DNA of 64,000 nucleotides from the NCBI GenBank assembly GCA_026745465.1, contig JACYXH010000109.1:1329001-1393000 (forward strand), in the 5' to 3' direction. The notes beneath the pieces are model-generated. The model did no database searches. It was not told the origin of the DNA and saw only the letters and a list, made by a program, of their open reading frames with translations. The stretch is from Lota lota. Taxonomy: Eukaryota > Chordata > Actinopteri > Gadiformes > Lotidae. Of this stretch, positions 24,747 through 35,851 are shown piece after piece. Both the position numbers and the translations under genes were made by a program. Positions within the stretch are counted from its first letter, which is position 1. The number at the start of each line of letters is the position of its first letter.

Positions 24747-27700
24747 TCAGCTGAGATTCTGAGTTTGTTCTTTGAGGCGCCAGGCTGCGTCCATGTATTT
24801 GGTAATCTCTGTGTTCTGTCTAGGGAAGTTCAGTCTCCGGTCACTGCAGTCTGAGACAATCTGGGCAAAAAGGGGATGGAAGAAATCAACAAATTTTACG
24901 GACCGAATAGAAGGGAATAACCAGTTGTACTTTAAATATATTTTCTAGCTATTGTACTGGCTTTGGAGCACCACATTGGATTTTTACTGTACTTGAAGTT
25001 GTTAGAAATTTGCTTTATGAAGATGCATAAACTTAAATCTTAAATTCAAATAATCAAGGTCTAAGCGATCTACCAACAGAGCTAAATGGCTGATGTTCTT
25101 ATGGTTTTTACCAGTGGTTTGGATATCCAGCCGATCTCCTGGCTCTCGGTCTGTGGGTGGTTGTACTTTTTGGTAGGCTCCAGCAATGCCTGATGAATGG
25201 CTTGTATGAAGGAATCTGTATGAAGGAATCTTCTATTAATGAATGTAGCTCGTAGGATTAAAATTATGGTGTTAGCTCAGACTACTTATAAAAGATTTAC
25301 AAAAAGTGGCAGTAGTTCAGACTGAAGAGTAGTGAAGTAACACGTAGACCTATTGAAAATCCACCCAGTCAACCGAAAGAAAGCTTTCTATAAACCACGA
25401 ATACGTTAACCCGTTTCTGAACCAAAAATGTTTTATATCAACGTTTCTAACTACGTGTATATCAATGTGTATTTTAACTGCTTGTGGTGCTTTTGTTGCC
25501 CTTTTGGTGTTTTGAGGGAATAGACGAATATGTGTCTGGGGGGTGGGGGGTGCGGGGTAGGCTATTTCCTTTATAAAAAAAATCATGGAACAATGAGCTC
25601 CATTTTTGTTGGGAATCCCGCCGCCTCCCAGTTGTAGATCCACATGCGCTTATTTACAACCTAGGGCTATACTTTCATTTTCTGTGACATGCATGCATAT
25701 ACCCTATATGGTGTACATTAATGTGAACATGTTATATGCAAGGGCGCAGATCTCATTACAACTTAGGGGTGGACCACAAACAAACATGATTTTCTGGATG
25801 GGACATCAACAATATCAACTCTCACCACCAGAATCTGGAATGAGTCTCAATGTTTTAATTAATATAATTACAATATAAACGCCCGTCTCTAATACAGGCC
25901 GGGTGCGCTATATGCTGTTAAAACAAATATACATTATTGGAAGTCATCTGCCTGGACTAGCCAATGTTCCTAGCAGTCACCTGTCACCAGCCGCTAGACT
26001 CACTCACTGAAGACGCAACTCAAACAAAACCTTTAAAAAGTGATGTGTTTGTGTGTTATTTCAAAATTGGAGTCGGCTTCTATTTAATATATATATTTTA
26101 AATACACCATTTATTTAGAAATAATCTATATTGGGGGACAACTTCATCCTAATTAGGGGCGAGGGAGGGCCATCAGACTCTGCCCGTATGCTCATGTCGA
26201 GAGGGCATTTTCTCTGGTGACACAACTCAAAGATGACATCGAATGGGACTACTGCTCCTGGTCTAGCCCTATGGATGTGCGTACTGTCCTGACCAGAACC
26301 TGTTGGACATCTGCAACTTTCAAACCTCCGCGCCAGCTGTTGGGGAGATTTAGTCGAGCTGAATGTTCTTGAAGTTCTACTTAAATATACGATAATTTTA
26401 TACATGCCTATTTTGAGTGTTGTTTTATTTCAGCTCACGTACCAAACACATTTTCTGTGGCTGTCTCCCTGCACACGGACCTTGTGAGAGACAGCGAAGT
26501 TCCTTGTCTACCACTTAACCTAACTAAATAGTTATTACATTAATTAGGTCGCATTAAGGGGTTTATTGTGCTCACACCTTGGCCTTTTACATGCCTATTT
26601 TGTGTGTTGTGTATTAATGTCAGTTCATTGATGTAAGGCACATTTTCTGCTGCTGTCAGTGTGTTCTTTACACAGGCCTTGTGAGGTGTGCATGCGTGTG
26701 TGAGAGATAGATGAGAGATGTTCCTTGTATACCACATAACATCATAGTTAATAATTAGGTTGCATTTAGGTGTGAATTTGCGTCTTTGCCATTGCAAAAT
26801 TATATGGTTAATCGGTTTTCTAGCAATATACGTTTTGGGCGGGTTTTTGGTTGATTGGGTGTTTTTCTTTTTACTGTAGTTGGGCTGGAAATTGCCAATC
26901 TGATCTGGCAACACTGACAACCGTTCCTCTCACAGGAACCAAGAACCAATCATTTAGGGGGTTGTTATGGTTGCTAATATTGTGTTCCTTTAACATGTAC
27001 ATCAGTGGTCACCAACCTTTTTAAGCCCAAGATCCCTAACCTCAGCTTTGGTGAAAGGCAAGATCTACTGTTGAAGCGTTGAGAGAAAAAGACAGCCCAG
27101 ATTTTACTTCCAACTTGAGGCCTTTTATTTGTATTTTTATATATTATATATATATATATATACAGTATCTCACAAAAGTGAGTACACCCCTCACATTTTT
27201 GTAAATATTTGAGTATATCTTTTCATGTAACAACACTGAAGAAATGACACTTTGCTACAATGTAAAGTAGTGAGTGTACAGCTTGTATAACAGTGTAAAT
27301 TTGCTGTCCCTTCAAAATAACTCAACACACAGCCATTAATGTCTAAACCGCTGGCAACAAAAGTGAGTACAACCCTAAGTGAAAATGTCCAAATTGGGCC
27401 CAAAGTGTCAATATTTTGTGTATACACATATACATATTTGCAACAGTTACGTGCCGGTACTTTTCTCTTATCTCATTGGTCGTTGGTTGCTATGAAGAAA
27501 AAAAATACAACAGCTGGATCAAGAGAGAGGCGCTTGCAAACTGAACATTAAGCAGGCATAATGTATGCGTGTATTTCGTTTTCTAAACTACGACTTAGAT
27601 CGCAAGGAAGAGCATATGCAAATATACGAGAACTTGGGGGCTGGGGGATTCAGAACAACAATGTAGCTCATTGTTCCATATGTTTGAAATACGTGGTGTG

Positions 27701-28302
27701 TAATAAAATATATTATATAGGTTATTTCGTAACCAACGTTTCATAACGTTCATATATAACGTATTTTTGGTTCAGAAACATTGAGATTCCACGTATTCGG
27801 TGTTCGCATAAACGAACAAATAGCTCCGTTTCCTTCTTGCGACTGGGTTTGCAAAATAAGTACATATAAAATAAAGTGGGAACGGGTCTACTTACGGTCC
27901 TCCTCGACAACTTCTTCCGTCTTTTTGACCATGGGTTTGTCAGTCACAACGTGTACTACATCGTGAAGGAAACACTAACGTAGTCAATAACGTGACCGCA
28001 GCTTTGAACCGTAACACTACATTAATTAACCCTTATTATTGTGTTTAGTGCGGATTGATAAATGCGTGTTCTTTAATTAAATGTAGTACCGTTAGTATTA
28101 ATGTAACACTAACCCCCTCCTACCTAAATACATTGCTATCCTACAGAATAAAGACGGCCATGCACTTACGTTTCTTGTATGGATTAATGCTGAACACCGT
28201 GTAGAGTTTCTGAGTTCTTTGTTCTTTACGGATGGTTTCAATTTGAATTGCGTTTTGCTGGACAACATCCATCGGTGTTTTTTCTGGTCTTGTCCCAGAC
28301 AT
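24747..28302 (-). CDS. cfap144: Cilia- and flagella-associated protein 144 (FAM183A type), 4 exons
   Basis: Small axonemal protein family (known as FAM183/CFAP144). Coding exons in transcript order: 28302-28170, 27955-27896, 25215-25112, 24860-24747, all GT-AG, 411 nt, 136 aa plus stop, close to the human length as I recall it. Landmarks: MSGTRPEKTP start, NPYKKLHVVTDKPM across exons 1-2, QALLEPTKKYNHPQ and QTESQEIGWISKPL in exon 3, DRRLNFPR and NTEITKYMDAAWRLK in exon 4. The gene converges on ebna1bp2 with about 240 bp between the stop codons. In mammals FAM183A also neighbours EBNA1BP2, which supports the identification. A 14-bp tandem duplication creates two AG acceptors at exon 3; only the 25215 one keeps frame. 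The 2.7-kb second intron holds repeat fragments. Confidence 0.92.
26403..26780. repeat. About 187-bp tandem duplication in cfap144 intron 2
   Basis: ACATGCCTATTTTG...GTGTTG recurs 187 bp later. Both copies continue through a CACATTTTCTG...GCTGTC block, a CCTTGTGAG block, GTTCCTTGT.TACCAC and AATTAGGT(C/T)GCATT in the same order. The copies are diverged. Not recognised as a known transposon. Confidence 0.75.
27163..27432. mobile_element. Tc1-like transposon end fragment in cfap144 intron 2
   Basis: Starts CAGTATCTCACAAAAGTGAG next to a TA dinucleotide and continues with GTACACCCCTCACATTT. This is the familiar terminal sequence of a Tc1/mariner family common in fish and amphibians. Later phrases (AAGTGTCAATATTTTGTGT) are the subterminal region. 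No transposase frame remains. Confidence 0.75.
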
Positions 28303-29261
28303 TTTAGCACCTCAAGCAAATCCGTACCTCAATGGTAATAAACGCACTTGGGGAAATAAATACTCACCTTGGCAACAGAAAACATTGCATGGCGATAACG
28401 CGGTCCAGCCACAAGATGGCGTTGTGATACCACCTGTGATCTGAACGGGACATGAACTTGACATTGTCATTTAGCCGGCCTGAAATTGCCATCAGACAGA
28501 AAGCAAATAAATCACCCCCTTTCCCCAAACTTCCATACATTTTTGTTTTGACTGTCAGTTTGTCTGATGTTCTGACTGATACACAGATCAGTCTGTAGTT
28601 AGGACTTCTTCTCTGCCATTGGTGATTTATATCAGTATTTCCCAGAAGCTTACTGGCAGAGTTTTCAGATACCCCGTGTGTGGTTGACTGTGTCTTAAGA
28701 TTTTGTTGTTCCACATGGTACTGGGGAGGGCTTGACATTTGGGCATGCGCTCAATTATTTTGTATTTTATTTACAGTAATACACAGTTTCAGTCAAAGCA
28801 GAACCAATCGCAGACTCACACGCACACATGAATACAGTCAACATCTCATACACAGGTCACAAAGAGCACTCTGCCCTGCTGATTCCCCCCACTTTTCACA
28901 AGGCTATAGCCTCTCTCTTTAGTTGTCTTCCCCTGTGGGTTTTATTCTGTGTTTCTCCCCTCCCACAGTCCACAGCATTTGATCATCTCCCTTTTGGTGT
29001 GTGTTGTGCCACTGAATGTATGCCACCGCTACTTACTGTCAGAGAAGAAGACGGCTTAATAAAGGTTGATATGTTTATATTTTCTCTGCAGCCATATAAC
29101 GTGATTTCCCCGTCTATTGGTCCTTAGTAAGGAAGCAGTATATAGTTGGGAACAGAGAGATAGAGAGATGGAAGGGACAATAGCTTGTATGCGAGTACGG
29201 CAGGTAGCTGGGGCTTGTTTTCCTTACTCTCATACTCCGTGGTATGGTACTCTCTCTCCCA
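28303..29261. other. Upstream flank of cfap144, no gene seen
   Basis: No coding exon recognised on either strand. It presumably contains the cfap144 promoter near 28303-28400, but no X-box or TATA element could be assigned with confidence. Confidence 0.45.
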
Positions 29262-29405
29262 TTCTGTGTCCTCCCATTACTATGTTACTGTCCCATTATT
29301 ATGTCCTCTGTGGTACTCTCTCCCATTATTATTTTACTGTCCCATTATTATGTCACTGTCCCATTATTATGTCCTCTGTGGTACTCTCTCCCATTATTAT
29401 GTTTA
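29262..29405. repeat. CCCATTATTATG minisatellite
   Basis: Six or so CCCATTA(T/C)TATG units are separated alternately by short TTACTGT/TCACTGT spacers and longer TCCTCTGTGGTACTCTCT spacers, a higher-order alternation. Open frames across it are repeat-derived. Confidence 0.88.
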
Positions 29406-30663
29406 ATTAATTACAAACAACTGTATATCAAAACAGGGCTGGGCTATCAGATACCTTCCAATCATTATCTGTTAACATACAAAAAGGTGCAACCCCCTAA
29501 TTTCTATTAGGTTACCGTTATACAGAAAAGGCCAATCACAAACCACCTAAACCCTCTCTAAGTTGAACAATTGGTGGGGTGTGATACCTGGTTAAGATGG
29601 TCCCTAGACCTGTTGGTCTATGGGGGATCTGTTGTTGGCAATTCTTTCATCTTACAGTCCATTTGATGCTAAGACCAACCCCTCAGTTGCTCTCTTGATC
29701 AAATCCTTAAGAACAGTAGGGGGTTAGAGACAGAGGTTTAGCAGAGAGGAGAATGAGAACTGGATGAAAGTGAATACACATCAATTGTTCTATCAACTCC
29801 TCAAGAGTAGTGGCGGGAGAGAGACAGATGTTTGGCAGGGAGCGGGATGAAAACAGGATAAAGGCTAAACATATTTACTGTCTGATCAACTAACAGTGGG
29901 GGTCAGAGACAGGGATCTGGCAGGGAGGGGGATGAGGGCAGGGCAAAGGTGTCTTCAATATCAGTGCCAGGGTTAGAGACAGATGTTTGTCAGGAAGGGG
30001 GAAACCATATCTACTCTCTGATCATCTAACATTGACCCTCCTCGCCGTACACTCTGATTCATAACATGATGATCCGGAGGAGGAAGGTTTGTTGTTGGCT
30101 TTCCCTGCAGAGAAGACGACTGGCCAAATTCCTTAGGGCTTGTACATCGCAATGCATCATGGGTATTGTGTAGATGCGGCCACCATTTTGAGAGTATATG
30201 GTAATTAAAGACTATGGTTTTAGCCCAACAAACAGCTGTTGACACCTGCTTGTGGCTAGAAAAATGCAAAAAGACAGCCTCAAGGAAAAAGGATTATATG
30301 ATGATAAAGTGCTTAAAGATGCCGAAAGCAGTTATTTGGAAAAAATCTGCCAAATCAACCATCTTGACCCATAAGAACTGCCAGCAGGGAATGGAGTATG
30401 GATGATGAGTTACCCACCATCTAGCGGTTATTGATGTTTTCATGTATTTAGTGAATGGCGAGTAAGTGCTTATTTGTCAAATAATCTAGAAATTACAAAT
30501 CACTAGAATCAAACATGCAGTTCACCAATGGATGGGTACAGGATTTGCAGATCATCAAGCCCACCAACATCGACAAAATAGTTATTTGAACAAAGGCATG
30601 TTCATCTTAACCTGTACCATTATTGATTATGGTACCCTACTTTATCGATTTGATTTCAATGTT
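29406..30663. other. Intergenic, no gene seen
   Basis: Around 29700-30000 a GAGACAG(A/G)..TTTGGCAGGGAG...GGATGA phrase recurs about four times in diverged form, suggesting an old minisatellite-like array. No coding feature recognised. Confidence 0.5.
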
Positions 30664-30891
<228 letters not shown>

Positions 30892-30894
30892 TCA

Positions 30895-31117
30895 GGTCAT
30901 GCACTCTCAGCGCCTCAACGAACCCCCTCTTAGACCATGGGTCATCTTTGATGAGGATGGTCAAGTAGACTGTGCACACTGCACGTGTATGGCTGGGATA
31001 GCAGAGACGTGTGCACATATCGGGGCCCTGGTTTACAAAGATGAGGCAACAGTCCAGATACTGGGGGTGAAGGCTGCGACTGATGGACGCGCTGTGGACG
31101 AAGTGCATGCAGAGGTG
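30895..31117 (+). pseudogene. SWIM zinc-finger fragment of an ISL2EU-like transposon
   Basis: The plus-strand frame reads LNEPPLRPWVIFDEDG, then CAHCTCMAGIAETCAH, a CxC...CxH SWIM zinc finger. Such SWIM domains sit N-terminal to a YqaJ-type nuclease in a repeated fish protein family carried by ISL2EU transposons (family knowledge). Here only the SWIM part remains; the nuclease part is absent. It converges with transposase fragments on the minus strand at 31128-31962, as expected for a two-gene transposon with an internal deletion. Confidence 0.75.
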
Positions 31118-31127
31118 GGCTTAAAAA

Positions 31128-31388
31128 TTAAATGTCCATCAAAGCATTCTGTGCGTCTGTGAGTGCTGGTATCTTCACGTCTGCACACATAATTCCTATA
31201 CTATCCCTTGCATCAGAGCCACGATCAGCTAACACCAAATCACCAGGTAACAATTTAGAGAGATCGGATGCTCTTTCAGTGAATATTTCAAAACTTTCCG
31301 AAATAACAGCAACACAATCCCCAAAAGCTTGCACAAACTGATGAGGCATAGTTAGACGCATACTATTGCTATCTGGCCAATGCGCCAA
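31128..31388 (-). pseudogene. DDE_Tnp_4-type transposase C-terminal fragment
   Basis: The minus-strand frame contains MPHQFVQAFGDCVAVI, SFEIFTERASDL and LLPGDLVLADRGSDARDS, matching the DDE_Tnp_4 superfamily, where F.D.FE.FIERP-like and LL.GD.V.ADRGF blocks are typical. It ends with VKIPALTDAQNAL and a stop. Much of the core between the two blocks is missing, so the gene is dead. Confidence 0.78.
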
Positions 31389-31617
31389 AGGGCTAAGCTA
31401 TGCATGTAAAACATGTATTGTTGTGTTAAATGTATGACTGGCAACCATTCTTCTGTCTATGTGAAGGTGTTGGAGTGGCAGCCTCATGATCATCAGAGTT
31501 AAAAAAAAATAAACACTTGAAAAGGTGACAAAGTTCTGACAGAGGTGTGTAGGTAGGCATAACAGTTGAAAGCAGACCCATTAAAAGTCCAAAGTATACA
31601 AGTCTAGTTGTAGTACT

Positions 31618-31962
31618 TCACTTTTGCATCCTCCGCTTAGCAAGAGCACACTTTAGTTCCCTGTTCTCTTTCAACAGGCGGTTTATTTCAGCTTGCCTGT
31701 AACCACAAAAATCACTATCAGTCACCTCCTTGAGGGCAGGTTCCACTGAAATTGTGTCTGGTTCTGTGTAGTTCTCGGCTGGTTCAGGCTCGTCCACCGC
31801 TAAAGGTCTCCTCTCATCATCTTTCTTGATCTTTTGCTGGTGCCAGTTAGAGCGTCTAGCCAAGCGCTCTGTCTCCGTAGCCTTGGTTTCATTGTGTCCC
31901 AAGTGTAATGATGGTGCCCAGTCTGGATGTGACTCATACCAGAGCTGCCAACTCTCTCGCAT
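31618..31962 (-). pseudogene. THAP-transposase linker fragment, ISL2EU-like
   Basis: The minus-strand frame includes HPDWAPSLHLGHNET, a phrase found just after the THAP DNA-binding domain in fish ISL2EU-type transposases, then an acidic linker and a Leu-rich segment (INRLLKENRELKCALAKR) that could form a short coiled coil. The THAP cysteines themselves are not seen. It lies 5' of the DDE fragment on the same strand, consistent with one decayed gene. Confidence 0.7.
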
Positions 31963-32080
31963 TGAGCGTGAGACTCACTCAAATGACCCTCTTCACACAC
32001 TCTCACGCCACACCTCCTATTCTCACTCAAATGATGCGCTATTTTGCGATCTTTTTCAATAATATAACCTTGTATATTGC
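31937..32080. repeat. Dispersed repeat copy (also at 22677-22800)
   Basis: Same ordered blocks as the copy in ebna1bp2 intron 6: CAGAGCTGCCAACTCT, CTCTCACGCCACACCT, AATATAACCTTGTATAT. It sits directly beside the ISL2EU-like remnant. Confidence 0.75.
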
Positions 32081-34168
32081 GGGCAACGTCAATTGCTTTT
32101 CATTGTCATAAGATATGGCCAGTTGACAGTGGCATAAGTAGGTCATTAAGGGCCCCGGTGCAATAATTGTTATGGGCCCCCCTACTACTATATAAAAAAA
32201 TGATATTGCTCAAATTACAATTTGAACATATTCGCTTACATAAAATGAGTGCGGGTTACTTTAAACTAACATATTAATTTGATTCACGTTCAACAGATAA
32301 ATTGTATGTCATGTAATAACATAAAACTGCCCATATCAGATCGCCGTCCTTCAGAGCGTGATTTCTGTTGAATATCCAATATCTTTCCATCTTAAATGAA
32401 AATCACTTCAACCCCACTTTCTGTACAACACACACAACATAGATGCCTTTGATTATTCATAATGTGGTCATATTTCTTTAAATGCACACATATCCCATAT
32501 CCGTTCAATGTGAGTTGAGTCTGCTGCGCTCTGTCTGTCCTCTCTTCTCCTCTCCTCTTCTTTCGCACAGTTCTCTCCCATAACCCCTCCACACCTAATC
32601 TCTCCGTTTGAGCTCAGAGCATGTTCGCAACAAAGCAATAGCACTTAACCTTTCCCTAAGCACTGTCTTTAATTACAAGGGAACCTCCAATTCCAAATTG
32701 CTAATTAAAACCCCATATTGAATGTGATTGCCAACATTTTGTCCCCCATTGCTCCGATTTAGAAAAAATAATAAGTTTAAGTGCCGTTTTCCTCCGTCAC
32801 AATTCATTTAATCGATTAAAATGATGTATGGTGACTAATAAACTCTACAGACATTGAGGCCAGATAGAGAAACGTTAGCAAAGTGTGTTTCTGACAATGA
32901 TGAAATACCACTTGACGTATTTATTTGGCAGTTGACCTTTTGATGTCGCTGCCTGGGGTGTATATGTGTGATTTAGATTCAAAGAGGTCAATTTTATGCC
33001 GATAACATGCAGTGTTAGAAACATGCAGTGGAAACATTCAATAGTTCCTATAATTGTGTTCATATGACAACTGGATGTGAGGGGTTATTATTGGCATATA
33101 TGATTAACCTTAATGTCACCAGGAATCGTAACAAACATTTTTCCTATACCTTGTTTAAATAACATTTTCTGTTCAATATTACATCCATGCTATGGAGTAG
33201 ATCTGACTGTTATCAAGCTGATTAATGCTCACGTAAAAAAAAACAAGACATGAGCCTTTAAATCACTGCATGTATTCATTGTTTATCTAAAAGTCCATCG
33301 GTACTCATGGGAACCCCAAGATAGCGGTATTCTATGGCGGTTTTTTGGGTCTGGACCTCTCATGTCTACTAGGTTTGTGACCAACAGTCAACTAGAACAC
33401 CAATCTTGAGGCAGATCAACAGAGATAGCGGTATTCTATGGCGGGAGGGCCCGCTGGGCCCTCCCGAGCCCCTACAGCCTTATCTCAGTTTAGTTTGACT
33501 CCAGCAGTGGGAAGGGGTGGGTGGAACCTATCTGATCAAAGATCTTAATCTCCTGTCTTTACCCACTTTCGTGTGTGTGTGTAGACTCCTTGCACCATTA
33601 TGCACACACACACTCACCTCCCCCCAACCACAGGTTTGTTTTGTTGGTCCCAGAGGTGCCTCTGACCTGATCCCCATCGTAGGCCCATCATGGGAAAGCT
33701 GTTTTCCCATCTGATGGTGCCATTATTTCACCAAGACGCTTGTCTCCCATCTCCCTGTTATGTCTCACACTGCTAGACGTTGCAGTGCAGGAGACGGATC
33801 TGTGGCGCAGGACACAGCTCTGTCAAACAAACTTGAGGTTGTAATACAATAGAGCATTAGGGCTTTACACAGCAAGATAGATGATTTCACTTACATATTC
33901 TGTATTTATTTGTATACAGTGTTGCCACTAGCTACACAGTAATGACACATTATACATCACAGTTATTGGAAAACCCGTACCTGATTTTAAACCATCCCCC
34001 CCCCCCCCCCAGTATTGCCAATTCCCCTGCTCAAGACCTAAGCCCCTTTCACAACTGCAGTATATCCCAGAAATGTTCAGACACATTTCCTGCTTTGGGT
34101 CATGTGTGCACGGGCACAGGGATCGGAATACCGAAAAATCTGCACCGCCAATTTCAAACCTCAAGACC
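32081..34168. other. Intergenic, no gene seen
   Basis: A 22-bp phrase beginning AGATAGCGGTATTC occurs at about 33320 and 33424, and the second copy is followed by a perfect GC-rich palindrome (GGGAGGGCCC, 3-nt loop, GGGCCCTCCC at about 33444-33466). A poly-C run lies at about 33998-34010. No coding exon recognised. Confidence 0.55.
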
Positions 34169-34574
34169 AAAGCCTCTTTCACTTGTAGTCACCGGTAAAT
34201 TACTGGAATAACCTTTCAGGCACCGCAAGTGCCTGAAAGGTTTATGGATGCCAGCCGCCATAAAACTCGATGACTGAGAGGAGAGCCCTTATGTTGGAAT
34301 CCGTCCAGTTTCCAGCCATTCTTCAGAGATTCTGAAATAAGGGAGCTCCTCTCAGTCCACAAGTTTTATGGCGGCTGGCATCCATAAGTGTTGCATAACC
34401 TCCATCTGTTAGACTGTACCTTGGCCCATCAATTACGGCATTGCTATGCCACGTGCGAAAGGGTCATGACGGAAATTATCCAGAATGTAGCTGCATGTGT
34501 GAACAGGGAAATCCTAGTGGTGCCTGAAAGGTTATCCCATTAATTTACCGGGAACTATGTGTGAAAGATGCTTT
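34169..34574. mobile_element. MITE with about 56-bp inverted termini and a nested foldback
   Basis: The left end (AAAGCCTCTTTCAC...CGGTAAATTA...ATAACCTTTCAGGCACC) is mirrored at the right end by GGTGCCTGAAAGGTTAT...TAATTTACCG...GTGAAAGATGCTTT, giving inverted termini of about 56 bp with some mismatches. Inside, 34242-34387 is a second palindrome with a perfect 26-bp outer arm starting TTATGGATGCCAGCC. A further CTTTCAGGCAC/GTGCCTGAAAG hairpin occupies 34213-34239. No coding capacity. Superfamily and target-site duplication not determined. Confidence 0.85.
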
Positions 34575-35571
34575 ACATACATTGACCCATTTCTTTAAAA
34601 GCTCAACTGCAGTACTTTGCAATCGTATTCCATTTCTGTGTATTTTCATTTCCTGTTTGAACTGAATATTAATGTTATCGTAACATATGCCAATAGGATA
34701 TTTGGCAACAACACAAAACTTCCATATGTATTGAAATGGAATCACTGTGTGACCATCTGTTCACCTGCTCAACATGTTTTATGAAAGAGAATGGATATCT
34801 GATTCTAAAACTGAAGAGCATGCCACTTAACCATTCCCAGAAACATGCTGAGTGAAAGGCTGTGAGCCAGCCTTGACAGCCTGATAAAAGTCCAGGCCAT
34901 CAATTATGGATAGGTACTACAACTGGCAAACGGTTGAAAAACATATCAGCACTTGTATAACAATAAGTGGTTGTGTACGGATAGCTAAAGGACGCTTACA
35001 AAGATGAGCAACTGCAAAATATCGGTTTATACTGTTGATGTGTTGTGATTAGTTTAGAAATATACAAACTAAAACATTCAGGCCAAAAACTAAAAAAATA
35101 TAAATAAATAAAAAAGCTTTATCATCAATAGCCACTTGTACGTTCAGTACAAGTGGCTATTGATGATTTTATTTATTTATATTTTATATTATTTATATTT
35201 TTATTCATATCTGACTCTAAGACGAGTGGAAGACTATGGTAGGATGGCAAAATAACCTGTGCTCATTAACTAAAGCAAAATATCAACACTTCCATTTCAC
35301 ATTTCCATGTGACGAAGCGATCGTCACTGCTTATACATACGGTAAAGCGCTACTGACTAAGCGCCACGGCATGAAAGCCGACTGACTACTGACTAGGCTT
35401 TATGATTTATCACTAACAAAACCTTTTTATTGTCACAATTCTGAATGTCACACCAAATGATATAGTGTCGCACCATAGGATGAACTGCACCACACCACAA
35501 TTTGTCAATGCTAAAACGTATATTATATGCATTTAACATTCATACAAAAACAAGCCATACAGCATAACATT
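34575..35571. other. Intergenic with one strong hairpin, no gene seen
   Basis: Apart from the hairpin at 35121-35167, listed separately, nothing recognisable is present. Confidence 0.5.
35121..35167. repeat. Perfect 21-bp inverted repeat with 5-nt loop
   Basis: The arm running from ATCATCAATAGCCAC to TTGTAC is followed by a GTTCA loop and its exact complement. Flanking AAATAAATAA-type and TTATTTATT-type sequences extend the pairing. Either a foldback element or a microRNA-like stem; the perfect pairing favours a repeat. Confidence 0.88.
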
Positions 35572-35851
35572 ACAGCTGATGAACCAAAACATTACAACAC
35601 AAGAACTTGAGCTAGAAAGTTAGCCAAGGGCTACAGCTGACTGACAAAAGCATTACAGCATAATAGCGTGAGCTAGAAAATTAGCCGAGGGCTACAGCTG
35701 AATAACCAAAATATAACAGCACAATAACGGGAGCTAGAAAGTTAGCCGACACCTACAGCTGACTAACCAAAACATTACAACACAATAATATGAGTTATTA
35801 CGTTAGCCAAGGCCTACTGCTGAACCAAAACATAACACACGATAACGTTAG
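35572..35851. repeat. 61-bp minisatellite, about 4.6 copies
   Basis: Units start ACAGCTGA and run through ACCAAAACATTACA, GAGCTAGAAAGTTAGCC to GGGCT. Four full units (35572, 35633, 35694, 35755) and a partial fifth are present, each with scattered substitutions. Confidence 0.9.

Noticed and set aside
26115-26405. Minus-strand frame in cfap144 intron 2
   Set aside because: No recognisable domain and no splice phase compatible with cfap144; it lies in diverged repeat sequence.
31618-31962. Host gene of unknown function
   Set aside because: The HPDWAPSLHLGHNE phrase and the adjacent DDE fragment on the same strand identify it as transposon-derived.
35572-35851. CRISPR-like array
   Set aside because: Units are contiguous with no unique spacers, and the genome is eukaryotic; it is a minisatellite.
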